DNA of 64,000 nucleotides, from positions 1,712,501 through 1,776,500 of the forward strand of contig NZ_PREV01000026.1 in assembly GCF_002959965.1 (NCBI RefSeq). Direction: 5' to 3'. Positions 14,346-23,414 of this stretch are shown here, one piece after another (positions within the stretch are counted from its first letter, which is position 1; every line of letters starts with the position of its first letter). The translations under genes and the position numbers were made by a program. The notes beneath the pieces are model-generated. The model was not told where the DNA came from. It made no database searches and saw nothing but the letters and a program-made list of their open reading frames with translations. Source of the stretch: Microbulbifer pacificus. GTDB lineage: Bacteria; Pseudomonadota; Gammaproteobacteria; Pseudomonadales; Cellvibrionaceae.

Positions 14346-15521
14346 ATGCCTACCAGTAATAATGCGGTGCCACAGACCGGGGTGTGGATTTTGTTTGCCG
14401 GTCTCTTTCTGGTGGCCGGGTGCCTGCGGGCTCCGGTGACCGGGGTCGGGCCGGTGCTGGGGATGCTGCAGTCGGATCTGGGTTTGAGTGCGGCTACCGC
14501 AGGTCTGCTGGTCACTCTGCCGCTGTTGATGTTTAGTCTCGGATCGCTGTTCGCCCCAGGCCTGGCGCGGCGCTGGGGGCTCAATACCATTATCCTGGCG
14601 GCGCTGTTGATCATTGTTACCGGTGTTTTGTTGCGCTCCGCTGGCTCAATCGCACTTCTGTTTCTGGGAACGGCGGTGATCGGGATGGGTATCGCCCTCG
14701 GCAATGTACTGCTGCCCAGCCTGATCAAATCGGACTTTTCTGCGCGAGTACCGCTGGCGACCAGTCTCAGCGGTGTGGCTATGAGTGTGGTGGGGGCCCT
14801 GGTTTCCGTGACCGTGGTGCCGTTGTCGCTTCAATTCGGCTGGCAGTCGGGGTTGGCGACGGTGGCGGTTTTCCCTCTGTGCGCGCTCTTTATCTGGGTT
14901 CTGCGCACGCCGGCCGCTGGCGGTTCCGGGCGCGCGGAGCGCGGGGGTAACCGCATATGGCGTTCCATTCCGGCCTGGCAGATCACCCTGTTTCTGGGGA
15001 CTAATTCCCTGATGTTCTACTCCATGGCCAGCTGGTTACCGGAAATTCTCACGGAGGCGGGGTTCTCCGCAGCGTATGCCGGCACCCTGCACGGGGAGAT
15101 GCAGCTGGCGGCCGCGCTGGCTGGACTGTCACTGGCACCGCTGATGGCGCGCTTCAGGGATCAGAGGTCGGTGGCTGTGGCAATGGCGTCGCTGATCGCG
15201 GTATCCCTGGTGGGTTTGCTGTTGCTTCCCTCGTGGGCTGTTGTCTGGGTAGCGCTGTTCGGTTTCGGTTCTACGGCGTGTTTTCTGCTGGCGATCATGT
15301 TTCTGGCGTTTCGGACACGAACGCCGGCGCAGGCGGCCGGGCTTTCCGGTATGGCACAGTTTGTCGGCTATCTGCTTGCGGCGGGCGGCCCCCCTCTGTT
15401 GGGGATACTGCGTGAGTGGGGCGGGGGGTGGCAGCTGCCACTGCAGGTGGGTATCGCCATCACTCTGCTGATGGCGATTTGCGGTGCCTGTGCCGGACGG
15501 GAAAGTAAAATCGACCTCTAG
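14346..15521 (+). CDS. MFS transporter, CynX/NimT type
   Basis: 391 residues with about 12 hydrophobic segments. The N-terminus GLFLVAGCLRAPVTGVGPVL and the charged turn after helix 2 (ARRWGLN) resemble the CynX/NimT branch of the major facilitator superfamily (cyanate or nitroimidazole transport in E. coli). The substrate cannot be told from sequence. It is the only rightward gene between mnmG and dnaA, is preceded by a poor ribosome site (GGGAAC) and converges on mnmE. It may be a later insertion next to an origin region. Confidence 0.8.
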   Translation: MPTSNNAVPQTGVWILFAGLFLVAGCLRAPVTGVGPVLGMLQSDLGLSAATAGLLVTLPLLMFSLGSLFAPGLARRWGLNTIILAALLIIVTGVLLRSAGSIALLFLGTAVIGMGIALGNVLLPSLIKSDFSARVPLATSLSGVAMSVVGALVSVTVVPLSLQFGWQSGLATVAVFPLCALFIWVLRTPAAGGSGRAERGGNRIWRSIPAWQITLFLGTNSLMFYSMASWLPEILTEAGFSAAYAGTLHGEMQLAAALAGLSLAPLMARFRDQRSVAVAMASLIAVSLVGLLLLPSWAVVWVALFGFGSTACFLLAIMFLAFRTRTPAQAAGLSGMAQFVGYLLAAGGPPLLGILREWGGGWQLPLQVGIAITLLMAICGACAGRESKIDL

Positions 15522-15558
15522 TGTCAACGGGGCCCGTTTATATCTGTGGTTTCTCTCG

Positions 15559-16932
15559 TCATTTGCCGATACAGAAACTGCCGAAAATTTTGCCCAGCAG
15601 CTCGTCTGCCGTCATCGCCCCAGTGATTTCTCCCAGCGCCTGTTGAGCCTGGCGCAGATCCTCCGCCAGCAGTTCGCCGGCGCCGCTGGCGTGGAGCTGG
15701 GCTTCACCCTGAGTAATGAAAGCCCGTGCCCTGGCCAGTGCATCCAGGTGGCGGCGCCGTGCGCTGAAGGCACCCTCATTACCGGCCTGGTACCCCATAC
15801 ACTGTTTCAGGTGCTGCTGCAGCGCCTCGATGCCGGCGGAGGTTTTGGCGCTAATCGCCACTACCGGCACACCGTCGCTGTGGGCCTGCAATCCCGGGCT
15901 GTATTCGGTGAGATCGATCTTGTTGGCTACCAGTGTGAGTTTCTCGGGATCCGGCAACTGGCGGGTGAATTCCGGCCACGCGGCGTCGGGATCGAGGCTG
16001 TGCAGCTCTGCCGCGTCCACAACCAGCAAGACCCGGTCCGCCTTGCGGATTTCCTCCCAGGCTCGCTGCATCCCTATCTGCTCCACCTGATCGGGTGAAT
16101 CGCGTAATCCGGCAGTGTCGGCAATGTGCAGTGGCATACCGTCAATATGGATATGTTCCCGCAGGACATCCCGCGTGGTGCCGGCGATGTCGGTGACGAT
16201 TGCCGTGTCTTTGCCCGCCAGCGCATTCAGCAGGCTGGACTTGCCCGCGTTGGGCCTGCCGGCAATGGCCACCTGCATGCCTTCGCGCAGGATGGTTCCC
16301 TGGCGCGCTTGCGCCTCGACCTTGTCCAGTTGCGTCAACAGCGCCTCGATATCCGCCGCAACCTTGCCATCGGCGAGAAAATCGATTTCTTCTTCGGGAA
16401 AATCAATGGACGCTTCGACGTAGATACGGAGATTTGTCAGTTGTACGGATAATTCTTCGATTTTTTCGGAGAAAACGCCCTGCAGAGAACGCAATGCATT
16501 CTGTGCCGCCTGCGCACTTCCGGCGTCAATCAGGTCCGCAATGGCCTCAGCCTGGGCCAGATCCAGCTTGTCATTGAGAAATGCCCGCTCGGAAAACTCC
16601 CCTGGGCGCGCCTGCCGTGCCCCCATATTCAACAGTGCCGACAGCAGCGTATCCAGAATCACCGGGCCGCCGTGCCCCTGCAGCTCCACCACGTCTTCAC
16701 CGGTAAACGAATTGGGGCCGGGAAAAAACAGCGCCAGCCCCTGATCCAGTAACCGGTCATCAAAAGTGAAATCGCAGTAGTGGGCAAAGCGCGGCTTGAA
16801 CGCCTTGCCCGCCAGCCGCTCGCCGATCTCCCGCGCCTTGGGGCCTGAAAGCCGGATCACGCCGATGCCGCCGCGACCGGGTGGAGTGGCGACGGCGGCG
16901 ATGGTGTCTTGGTTGAGGCTTTGCTGGGACAT
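15559..16932 (-). CDS. mnmE: tRNA modification GTPase MnmE
   Basis: 457 residues. Dimeric GTPase that acts with MnmG on wobble U34. The N-terminal tetrahydrofolate-binding domain starts [20 protein letters not shown]. The embedded G domain has [14 protein letters not shown] (about residues 223-236), DTAGLR and NKID. It ends in FCIGK, carrying the conserved C-terminal cysteine. It is the last gene of the leftward rpmH-rnpA-yidD-yidC-mnmE cluster. Confidence 0.97.
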   Translation of the reverse strand: MSQQSLNQDTIAAVATPPGRGGIGVIRLSGPKAREIGERLAGKAFKPRFAHYCDFTFDDRLLDQGLALFFPGPNSFTGEDVVELQGHGGPVILDTLLSALLNMGARQARPGEFSERAFLNDKLDLAQAEAIADLIDAGSAQAAQNALRSLQGVFSEKIEELSVQLTNLRIYVEASIDFPEEEIDFLADGKVAADIEALLTQLDKVEAQARQGTILREGMQVAIAGRPNAGKSSLLNALAGKDTAIVTDIAGTTRDVLREHIHIDGMPLHIADTAGLRDSPDQVEQIGMQRAWEEIRKADRVLLVVDAAELHSLDPDAAWPEFTRQLPDPEKLTLVANKIDLTEYSPGLQAHSDGVPVVAISAKTSAGIEALQQHLKQCMGYQAGNEGAFSARRRHLDALARARAFITQGEAQLHASGAGELLAEDLRQAQQALGEITGAMTADELLGKIFGSFCIGK

Positions 16933-16964
16933 GTTCTGAGTGTATCCAAATGTCAGATAGACGA

Positions 16965-16985
16965 AGGGCCGCGAGATGCGGCCCT
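16965..16985 (-). terminator. Hairpin between yidC and mnmE
   Basis: Perfect 8-base stem AGGGCCGC/GCGGCCCT with a 5-base loop, followed on the minus strand by a T-rich but interrupted stretch (TTCGTCTATCT). It could end part of the yidC transcripts or act as a processing site before mnmE. Confidence 0.45.
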
Positions 16986-17090
16986 GACGGATTCGACGTA
17001 CTGGTGGTTGATGCGAAGGCGAAGGGGCGGGTGGACGCGTTCAAAACCGCCCACCCGTGGCTTCACCGCCCGGCACCGGGGTCAAAGCAA

Positions 17091-18755
17091 CTACTTGTCA
17101 GCCGCCTCAACCTGCCGGTTGATAAACCAGGTCTGGGCGATCGAGATCAGGTTGTTCGCAATCCAGTACAGTACCAGGCCAGCCGGGAACCACAGGAAGA
17201 AGAACGTCATCATGATCGGCATCAGCTGCATGATCTTGGCCTGGGTCGGATCCGTTGGCTGTGGGTTCAGCTTCTGCATGAACCACATGGTGACACCCAT
17301 GAACACCGGCAGAATGAAGTAGGGATCCTTCACCGACAGGTCGTGGATCCAGAGAATCCACGGCGCATGGCGCAGTTCCACCGTCTCCATCAGCATCCAG
17401 TACAGGCCGATAAACACCGGCATCTGCAGCAGCAGCGGCAGACAGCCGCCCACCGGATTGATCTTCTCCCGGCGGTACAGTTTCATCGTCTCTTCCGCCA
17501 GTTTCTGGCGGTTGTCCTTGTACTGCTCCTGCAGCTTCTTCATCTGAGGCGCGAACTTGCGCATACGCGCCATGGAACGCAGACCGGCGGCGGACAGAGG
17601 GTACAGCAGTGCCTTGATGAACACCGTCAGCAGAATGATGGACCAGCCCCAGTTATCGACGACGTGCTCGTGAATCCAGTTCAGCACTCGGAACATCGGC
17701 TTTGCCAGCCACCACAGCCAGCCGTAATCCACCGTCAGGTCCAGATAGGGGGAAATTTTCTCCAGAGTGAACACGTCTTTCGGCCCTACATAGAAAGACG
17801 CTTCAACCGTACCCTGCTGGCCGGGCTCCACGCGCAGCTGCGGGCTGGTAAAGCCCATACTGTACAGGCCGTTGCCGATTGGGCGCAGGTTGAACGTATT
17901 GCGCTCTTCCTGGTTGGGTACCCAGGCGCTCAGGAAATAGTGCTGCACCATGGCCACCCAGCCGCCCTGAATCGTCTCGGTGGTGGGTTTCTTGGCAATG
18001 TCTTCAAAGTCCTGCTTGAAGTAGTTTTCGTCACTGGTGTGCAACGCGGCACCGAGGAAGGGGGAAACACCGATGCCCACATCCACCGGCGGCTCCAGGC
18101 TGTCGCGTACGATCTCGCCACAGATACCTGCCAGCAGCGGTTTGTCACGACCGTTGTCGACCAGGTAGGAAACCTTGATCAGATAGTTGCCGCGGGTGAA
18201 GGTGAAGCGCTTGGTAAAACCGATACCGCCCTGAGATTGCTTCAGGTCCACGGTCAGCGTGTCTTTGCCTTCCTGCAGCGCGTATTCGCTGGCGTCGCTG
18301 GAAAAGAGCGGGCGGCCGGCGGAACAGTTGCCCTGGCCACCGACCAGACCGCTTTTGGAAATATAGGTATGGCTGCGTGTCTGGTTCAGCAGAATCAGCG
18401 GGCGATCCGGTGTGTGCAGTTTTTCGTAGTACTTGCGCAGCGCGACCTTGACGATATCACCGCCGTTGGGGTCGATCAGCAGGCTGAGGGTGTCGGTGTT
18501 GACGGTGATCAGTTTCGGCTGAGTGCTGCTGCCCACTTCCGGTACCGCGCCGTCTTCTGGAAGATTGCCGCTGCCGTTGTCGCTACTGGCACCGGACTGG
18601 CTCGGCAGTGCAGTGGTGTCACTCGCCTGGTGGTGGACCACGGTTTTCTGGTCCAGAGCCGGCGCGTGCTGCTCCTTGAATGCATTCCACTGGTAAACCA
18701 GCGCGAGGAGGACTGCGGCGATGCCGCCGACCAGCGTGTAGCGTTGCCAATCCAT
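17091..18755 (-). CDS. yidC: Membrane protein insertase YidC
   Basis: 554 residues, gram-negative length. It inserts and folds inner-membrane proteins (including AtpE and AtpB) alone or with SecYEG. The N-terminal anchor (residues about 6-24) is followed by a large periplasmic beta domain to about residue 340. The conserved insertase core then begins with WLWWLAKPMFRVLNWIHEHV. Later family motifs include NPVGGCLPLLLQMPVFIGLY and FFLWFPAGLVLYWIANNLIS. It lies 7 bases downstream of yidD. Confidence 0.97.
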   Translation of the reverse strand: MDWQRYTLVGGIAAVLLALVYQWNAFKEQHAPALDQKTVVHHQASDTTALPSQSGASSDNGSGNLPEDGAVPEVGSSTQPKLITVNTDTLSLLIDPNGGDIVKVALRKYYEKLHTPDRPLILLNQTRSHTYISKSGLVGGQGNCSAGRPLFSSDASEYALQEGKDTLTVDLKQSQGGIGFTKRFTFTRGNYLIKVSYLVDNGRDKPLLAGICGEIVRDSLEPPVDVGIGVSPFLGAALHTSDENYFKQDFEDIAKKPTTETIQGGWVAMVQHYFLSAWVPNQEERNTFNLRPIGNGLYSMGFTSPQLRVEPGQQGTVEASFYVGPKDVFTLEKISPYLDLTVDYGWLWWLAKPMFRVLNWIHEHVVDNWGWSIILLTVFIKALLYPLSAAGLRSMARMRKFAPQMKKLQEQYKDNRQKLAEETMKLYRREKINPVGGCLPLLLQMPVFIGLYWMLMETVELRHAPWILWIHDLSVKDPYFILPVFMGVTMWFMQKLNPQPTDPTQAKIMQLMPIMMTFFFLWFPAGLVLYWIANNLISIAQTWFINRQVEAADK

Positions 18756-18762
18756 TATGTTG

Positions 18763-19029
18763 TTAGCCTTGTTGCGGCGGCTTTGACTCTGCCGCCGAAG
18801 TTTTTGATGGGTGTGCGGCGGGGGGGACGTAGTCCAGGCCGCCCGGATGCCAGGGGTGGCATTTTATAAGGCGGAGCAGGGTTAAATAACCCCCTTTGCA
18901 GAATCCGTGGGTTTCAAATGCCTGCTCAGAATAATGGGAGCAGGTTGGATAGAAGCGGCACTGGTTGCCGACCCAGGGGCTGGCGACAAGCCGGTAGAAA
19001 TGAATCAGACGGATTGCCAGCCAGCTCAT
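18763..19029 (-). CDS. yidD: Membrane protein insertion efficiency factor YidD
   Basis: 88 residues. A small family with the cysteine-containing core CRFYPTCSHYSEQAFETHG and the motif CHPWHPGGLDYVP. It is linked to YidC-dependent insertion. The start at ATG 19029 (MSWLAIRLIHFYRLVASPWV) overlaps the rnpA stop as ATGA, implying translational coupling. The frame is open upstream, but that part is rnpA sequence in another frame. The C-terminal tail is rich in Ser, Lys and Pro. Confidence 0.94.
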   Translation of the reverse strand: MSWLAIRLIHFYRLVASPWVGNQCRFYPTCSHYSEQAFETHGFCKGGYLTLLRLIKCHPWHPGGLDYVPPAAHPSKTSAAESKPPQQG

Positions 19030-19535
19030 GAGCGGCTCCCGGAATCCGTAGTGGGCTTCTGTGCCGGAAGCGGAGCCGGATGATTGCCCGTCTTCTTGCC
19101 TGCCGGGGCCTTGCGCCCGCGACCTCGCTGCACGCGCGGCGGTTGCGGGTCCTTTTCCGGCTGCGGATTGCGCGCGCGCTGATCCAGTCGGCGCCACAGC
19201 TTATTGAATATTTTTGCCAGCGCGTCCTTGTCCAGCTCGCCGGCCCCGGCGCGCGCCAGCACTACCGCATCCAGCGCAAATAACTGGTGTTGCTGCAGGC
19301 GGAACGTTTCGCGGGCAATGCGTTTGATGCGATTGCGGTCGGTGGCGTTGCGGACGTGTTTTTTGGCAATGACGAGGCCCAGCCGCGGATGGCCGAGTTC
19401 GTTGGGGCGGGCGAGAATCAGGAATTGGGGCTGCGCCGCACGGACGGGCGCGGAATCAAAAACGGCGCGATACTGCGCCGCATTGAGCAGCCGCAGCGGC
19501 TTGGCAAACCCGAAGTCGCTGCGTGGGCACTGCAT
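19026..19535 (-). CDS. rnpA: Ribonuclease P protein component
   Basis: 169 residues against about 120 in E. coli. The core (1-125) has the RNR motif RNATDRNRIKRIARETFR and binds the RNase P RNA to mature tRNA 5' ends. The extra C-terminal 45 residues are basic and rich in Pro, Gln and Lys with no evident fold. They end inside the yidD start (4-base overlap). It follows rpmH by 45 bases. Confidence 0.95.
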   Translation of the reverse strand: MQCPRSDFGFAKPLRLLNAAQYRAVFDSAPVRAAQPQFLILARPNELGHPRLGLVIAKKHVRNATDRNRIKRIARETFRLQQHQLFALDAVVLARAGAGELDKDALAKIFNKLWRRLDQRARNPQPEKDPQPPRVQRGRGRKAPAGKKTGNHPAPLPAQKPTTDSGSRS

Positions 19536-19580
19536 GATGATTCAGATGCGATCTGTAAGGTTGCTCGCGAAGCGGCAAAC

Positions 19581-19715
19581 TCAGGCGCACAGAACCTTGC
19601 GGCCTTTGGCGCGGCGACGAGCCAGTACCTTGCGACCATTCTTGGTGGCCATACGGGCACGGAAGCCGTGGGTGCGCTTGCGCTTCAGATTGCTGGGCTG
19701 AAATGTACGTTTCAT
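19581..19715 (-). CDS. rpmH: 50S ribosomal protein L34
   Basis: 44 residues, strongly basic: begins [20 protein letters not shown] and ends KGRKVLCA. This is the standard L34 that opens the rpmH-rnpA-yidD-yidC cluster next to dnaA. The start codon is at 19715 and the TGA stop at 19581-19583. Its transcript starts in the gap shared with dnaA. Confidence 0.97.
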   Translation of the reverse strand: MKRTFQPSNLKRKRTHGFRARMATKNGRKVLARRRAKGRKVLCA

Positions 19716-20100
19716 GTTGTTACTACCTGGAGTTATGTCCGGGAGTCAGGTCCTGGAGGTTTTAAAATCTGGGCCGCTTACGGCTTTCGCGGCTGCTCGA
19801 GCGCAACTGCTACAAACCCTCGTCGCGGCGTGCCTCCGGAATTTGCCTGGCATTCTGAGAATTGCCCGGTATCCAGGAAGCAGACTTCGAAGCGGGCTAT
19901 GCGCTGCGAAGGCGGCGGATTGTATAGAAAGAAACCAGCCAAAGCAATGCACCAGCCCGATTCCAGCAAGGGAAAATTCAGGTTTTCCGTATCTATATAT
20001 ATGAGAGCCGGAGGCGCTTCCTTGTATAGGAGGTTGTAGGCTACTTGAGGGCAGTATGGAACCCGTCCACGCAAGCCGTTGTATTGTCTCGGTTATTTAG

Positions 20101-20290
20101 GAGAGTGCACTATTTGACCCCAAGATATTCACAGATTGTCTGTGGATAACATTCTGGCCACTCTCGCTCTCGCCGCTCAATTTCTATTCAAACCTTTGAT
20201 ATTACTGGGCTTTTTCCAGCGTGCTCGCTGTGTATTTTCAGATTATTTGTGGATAACCCAGAGGGCAACCGATATACTGTCCGCCTTCTT
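20101..20290. other. dnaA control region and candidate oriC 2
   Basis: The roughly 700-base gap between rpmH and dnaA holds no gene. Two perfect DnaA boxes in the same orientation lie at 20141-20149 and 20248-20256 (TGTGGATAA), with a two-mismatch site (ATATTCACA) at 20125. The sequence between them is moderately AT-rich. In Pseudomonas the origin lies in this interval. Here the leftward rpmH to atpC genes and rightward dnaA to gyrB genes diverge from it, so nearly all would be on the leading strand. Confidence 0.5.
20251..20278 (+). promoter_or_regulatory. dnaA promoter overlapped by a DnaA box
   Basis: TATACT at 20273-20278 is a good -10. The hexamer TGGATA 17 bases upstream serves as a weak -35 and lies inside the perfect DnaA box at 20248-20256. 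This suggests DnaA represses its own gene, as in E. coli. Confidence 0.5.
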
Positions 20291-20423
20291 TTGAGGTGCT
20301 GCCCGCGGGCTTTTCTGGGGTTTGCTCAGGGGCCGGAAAGCGTGTTCTTGGGGGCCGCTTTTCGACCTTGCTCGTCGTCAATCCGGGCGCAGTTGCACCT
20401 CTATCCGTCTTTTGGGGGGTTCC

Positions 20424-22118
20424 TTGTCTGATTCCGTTTGGAAGCAGTGCGCTGCTTGTTTGCAGGATGAGCTGCCACCGCAGCAGTTCAGTACCTGGAT
20501 TCGGCCGCTGCGTATCAGTGACGACAGTTCCGAGGGTGAGCTGCGTCTGGTGGCGCCCAACCGCTTTGTCCTGAACTGGGTGAGTGACAAGTTTCTCGAT
20601 CGTATCCGCGAGCTGGCACAACAGTTTTCCGGTCGCTCTCTGTTGGTAGAGGTGGTGGCTCTCGATCGACGTACCTCGCGGTTTCGCCGCAGTTTCTCCA
20701 GTGAAAGCGCGCCAGCGCAACCGGCCTATTCTTCGGCCCGGGGCTATGCGGCACCATCGCCAGGCCCGGCGAGCGTGGACACCGTCGCGACGCCTTTTGG
20801 CGGAGCCGGAGCGAACGGCGGTAACGTGTATCGCGATAGCGCCAGAAACGTCCCTACGAATGGGTTTCCCGCTTCCAGGGTGGATTCCGCGCCATCCCCT
20901 GTGCACCAGCCTGTTGCGCGCAGTGCGCGTATGTCATCCGAGGTGCATAGCAATATCGCCGCGGAGGAGGCCGGGGTTGAGGCGCTGACGGCAGCGGAAC
21001 GGCTCCCGGCGGATCTGCACACGGGCGGCGATCTGGTGGTCCCGTCACAACCGGTAGGCGGTCAGCGCAAGGTTGAAGTTGAGGGCGCCATCAAACACGG
21101 CAGTTCGCTCAACCGCGGCTTTACCTTTGCCTCGTTTGTGGAAGGGAAATCCAACCAGCTTGGTCTGGCGGCGGCGCAACAGATCGCAGACAACCCCGGC
21201 GGCGCCTACAACCCGCTGTTTATCTATGGTGGTGTGGGCCTCGGCAAAACGCATCTTATGCACGCGGTGGGCAACGCGCTGGTGGATCGCAACCCCAACG
21301 CCAAAGTGGTGTATCTGCACTCCGAGCGCTTTGTGGCCGATATGGTGAAGGCGTTGCAGTTGAATGCCATCAGCGACTTCAAGCGCTATTACCGCTCGGT
21401 GGATGCGCTGTTGATCGACGATATCCAGTTTTTTGCCGGCAAGGAGCGCTCCCAGGAAGAATTCTTCCACACCTTCAACGCACTGTTGGAAGGTGGCCAG
21501 CAGATTATTCTCACCTGTGATCGCTATCCGAAGGAGATCGACGGCCTCGAAGAGCGCCTCAAGTCCCGCTTTGGCTGGGGCCTCACGGTCGCGGTGGAAC
21601 CGCCCGAGCTGGAAACCCGCGTCGCCATTCTTATGAAAAAGGCGGAACAGGTGGGTGTGGACCTGCCGCACGATTCCGCGTTCTTTATCGCCCAGCGTAT
21701 CCGCTCCAATGTGCGTGAACTCGAGGGCGCATTGCGCCGGGTTATCGCCAACGCCCAGTTCACCGGTCGCGCCATCGACGATATTCTGGTGCGCGAGGCG
21801 CTGAAGGATCTGCTGGCGCTGCAGGACCGCCTGGTGAGCATCGACAATATCCAGCGGGTGGTGGCGGAGTACTACAAGATCAAGGTGGCGGACCTGCTCT
21901 CCAAGCGGCGCAGTCGCTCTGTTGCGCGGCCGCGACAGGTGGCGATGGCCTTGGCGAAAGAGCTGACCAATCACAGCTTGCCAGAGATCGGCGATGCGTT
22001 TGGCGGGCGGGATCACACCACGGTGCTGCACGCCTGCCGCAAGATCCGCGAGCTGCAGGAGTCCGATGGTGATATCCGTGAGGATGTACGCCTGCTGACC
22101 CGCTCCCTGACGACCTGA
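20424..22118 (+). CDS. dnaA: Chromosomal replication initiator DnaA
   Basis: 564 residues, about 100 longer than E. coli DnaA. I start at TTG 20424 (reading [20 protein letters not shown]), preceded by a GGGGGG run; the upstream open frame does not match the family. Domain I is residues 1 to about 85. A long low-complexity linker runs to about 228. The AAA+ domain has Walker [17 protein letters not shown] (near 268) and [20 protein letters not shown]. The C-terminal DnaA-box-binding domain contains [16 protein letters not shown]. dnaN follows after 44 bases. Confidence 0.96.
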   Translation: MSDSVWKQCAACLQDELPPQQFSTWIRPLRISDDSSEGELRLVAPNRFVLNWVSDKFLDRIRELAQQFSGRSLLVEVVALDRRTSRFRRSFSSESAPAQPAYSSARGYAAPSPGPASVDTVATPFGGAGANGGNVYRDSARNVPTNGFPASRVDSAPSPVHQPVARSARMSSEVHSNIAAEEAGVEALTAAERLPADLHTGGDLVVPSQPVGGQRKVEVEGAIKHGSSLNRGFTFASFVEGKSNQLGLAAAQQIADNPGGAYNPLFIYGGVGLGKTHLMHAVGNALVDRNPNAKVVYLHSERFVADMVKALQLNAISDFKRYYRSVDALLIDDIQFFAGKERSQEEFFHTFNALLEGGQQIILTCDRYPKEIDGLEERLKSRFGWGLTVAVEPPELETRVAILMKKAEQVGVDLPHDSAFFIAQRIRSNVRELEGALRRVIANAQFTGRAIDDILVREALKDLLALQDRLVSIDNIQRVVAEYYKIKVADLLSKRRSRSVARPRQVAMALAKELTNHSLPEIGDAFGGRDHTTVLHACRKIRELQESDGDIREDVRLLTRSLTT

Positions 22119-22162
22119 TTTGCGAAAACCAGAACAACGAAATTGAGATCAAGGCAATAAAT

Positions 22163-23272
22163 ATGAAATTCAGTGTAAGCCGCGATGCCCTGTTAAAACC
22201 GCTGCAACTGGTTGCCGGTGTGGTGGAGAAGCGCCAGACTCTGCCGGTATTGGCCAACGTTCTGCTGCAACTGCAGGGGCAGGAGTTGTCGCTCACCGGT
22301 ACCGATCTCGAGGTGGAGATCGTCGGCCGCCTGCAACTGGACCAGCCCGCCGAAATGGAGGGTGAAGTGACGGTTCCTGCGCGCAAGCTGTTGGATATCT
22401 GTCGCTCACTGCCCGACGGGGCGGAACTCAAGTTCGAGCGCGATGCAGAGCGCCTGGTACTGCGCAGCGGTCGCAGTCGCTTCCAGCTTTCCACTCTGCC
22501 CGCGAGTGACTTCCCCAACCAGGAAGAGACCTCCGCCCAGAGCCGCTTCAGCATTTCGCAGCGAGAAATCCGCCGTCTGATCGAAGCCACCAGCTTCGCC
22601 ATGGCGCAACAGGATGTGCGCTACTACCTGAACGGCCTGCTGCTGGAGTGCCGCCCGCAACAGTTGCGCGCCGTGGCCACCGACGGTCACCGTCTGGCGC
22701 TGTGTGACCGCGATGCCCCGGGGCTGAACGTGGAAGCTCCGGTGCAGGCTATCGTTCCGCGCAAGGGGGTGCTGGAGCTCGCGCGCCTGCTGGAGGATAC
22801 CGATGCCAGTGCCGAAGTGGTGCTTGGCAACAACCACATCCGTGTACACAGCGGCCCATTTACCTTCACCTCGAAGCTGGTAGACGGCAAATTTCCCGAC
22901 TACGAGCGCGTGCTGCCGCGCAGTACCGGCAATGAGGTATTCGCCGATCGCCTGATGCTGCGCCAGGCTTTCCAGCGCGCTGCCATTCTCTCCAATGAAA
23001 AGTACCGCGGTGTACGGCTGCAGCTGTCCGAGGGGTTGTTGCAGATTGTGGCCAACAACCCGGAGCAGGAAGAGGCCGAAGAGCAGTTGATGGTGGATTA
23101 CCACGGTGATCCGCTGGAGATAGGGTTTAACGTTGGCTACCTGTTGGACGTAACCGGTGCCATCCACAGTGAGCAGATCCGTATCGGCCTCGGCGATGCC
23201 AACAGCAGTGCGCTGTTACAACAGCCGGAAGAAGGCGATTCGTTGTACGTGATCATGCCCATGCGGCTCTGA
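22163..23272 (+). CDS. dnaN: DNA polymerase III beta sliding clamp
   Basis: 369 residues, the usual three-domain clamp that tethers polymerase III to DNA. The start MKFSVSRDALLKPLQLVAGV and the end EGDSLYVIMPMRL are diagnostic; the C-terminal PMRL stretch lines the hydrophobic client pocket. It lies downstream of dnaA with a short gap and is followed by a strong terminator before recF. Confidence 0.97.
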   Translation: MKFSVSRDALLKPLQLVAGVVEKRQTLPVLANVLLQLQGQELSLTGTDLEVEIVGRLQLDQPAEMEGEVTVPARKLLDICRSLPDGAELKFERDAERLVLRSGRSRFQLSTLPASDFPNQEETSAQSRFSISQREIRRLIEATSFAMAQQDVRYYLNGLLLECRPQQLRAVATDGHRLALCDRDAPGLNVEAPVQAIVPRKGVLELARLLEDTDASAEVVLGNNHIRVHSGPFTFTSKLVDGKFPDYERVLPRSTGNEVFADRLMLRQAFQRAAILSNEKYRGVRLQLSEGLLQIVANNPEQEEAEEQLMVDYHGDPLEIGFNVGYLLDVTGAIHSEQIRIGLGDANSSALLQQPEEGDSLYVIMPMRL

Positions 23273-23343
23273 TTTTCCTGATTGGATCGGGTTCTACGGG
23301 AAATAGCGTATTGAGTCAGCTCCATCGTCCCGGACACTTTCTG

Positions 23344-23376
23344 AAAACCGCCAACTCCGAGAGTTGGCGGTTTTTT
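23344..23376 (+). terminator. Terminator between dnaN and recF
   Basis: CCGCCAACTC paired with GAGTTGGCGG, 3-base loop, preceded by AAAA and followed by six T. It lies 70-100 bases after the dnaN stop and just before the recF ribosome site, so recF probably needs read-through or its own promoter. Confidence 0.88.
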
Positions 23377-23414
23377 CGTATTTGTCGCCGCCGCTATTTT
23401 GCAGGAGGTTGCCC

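Noticed and set aside
16950..18869. 639-codon open frame antisense to yidC
   Set aside because: Shadow of yidC; His/Gln/Arg-rich composition typical of antisense frames in GC-rich genomes.
20322..20423. N-terminal extension of dnaA to an upstream ATG
   Set aside because: The extra 34 residues do not resemble any DnaA N-terminus; TTG 20424 fits the family start.
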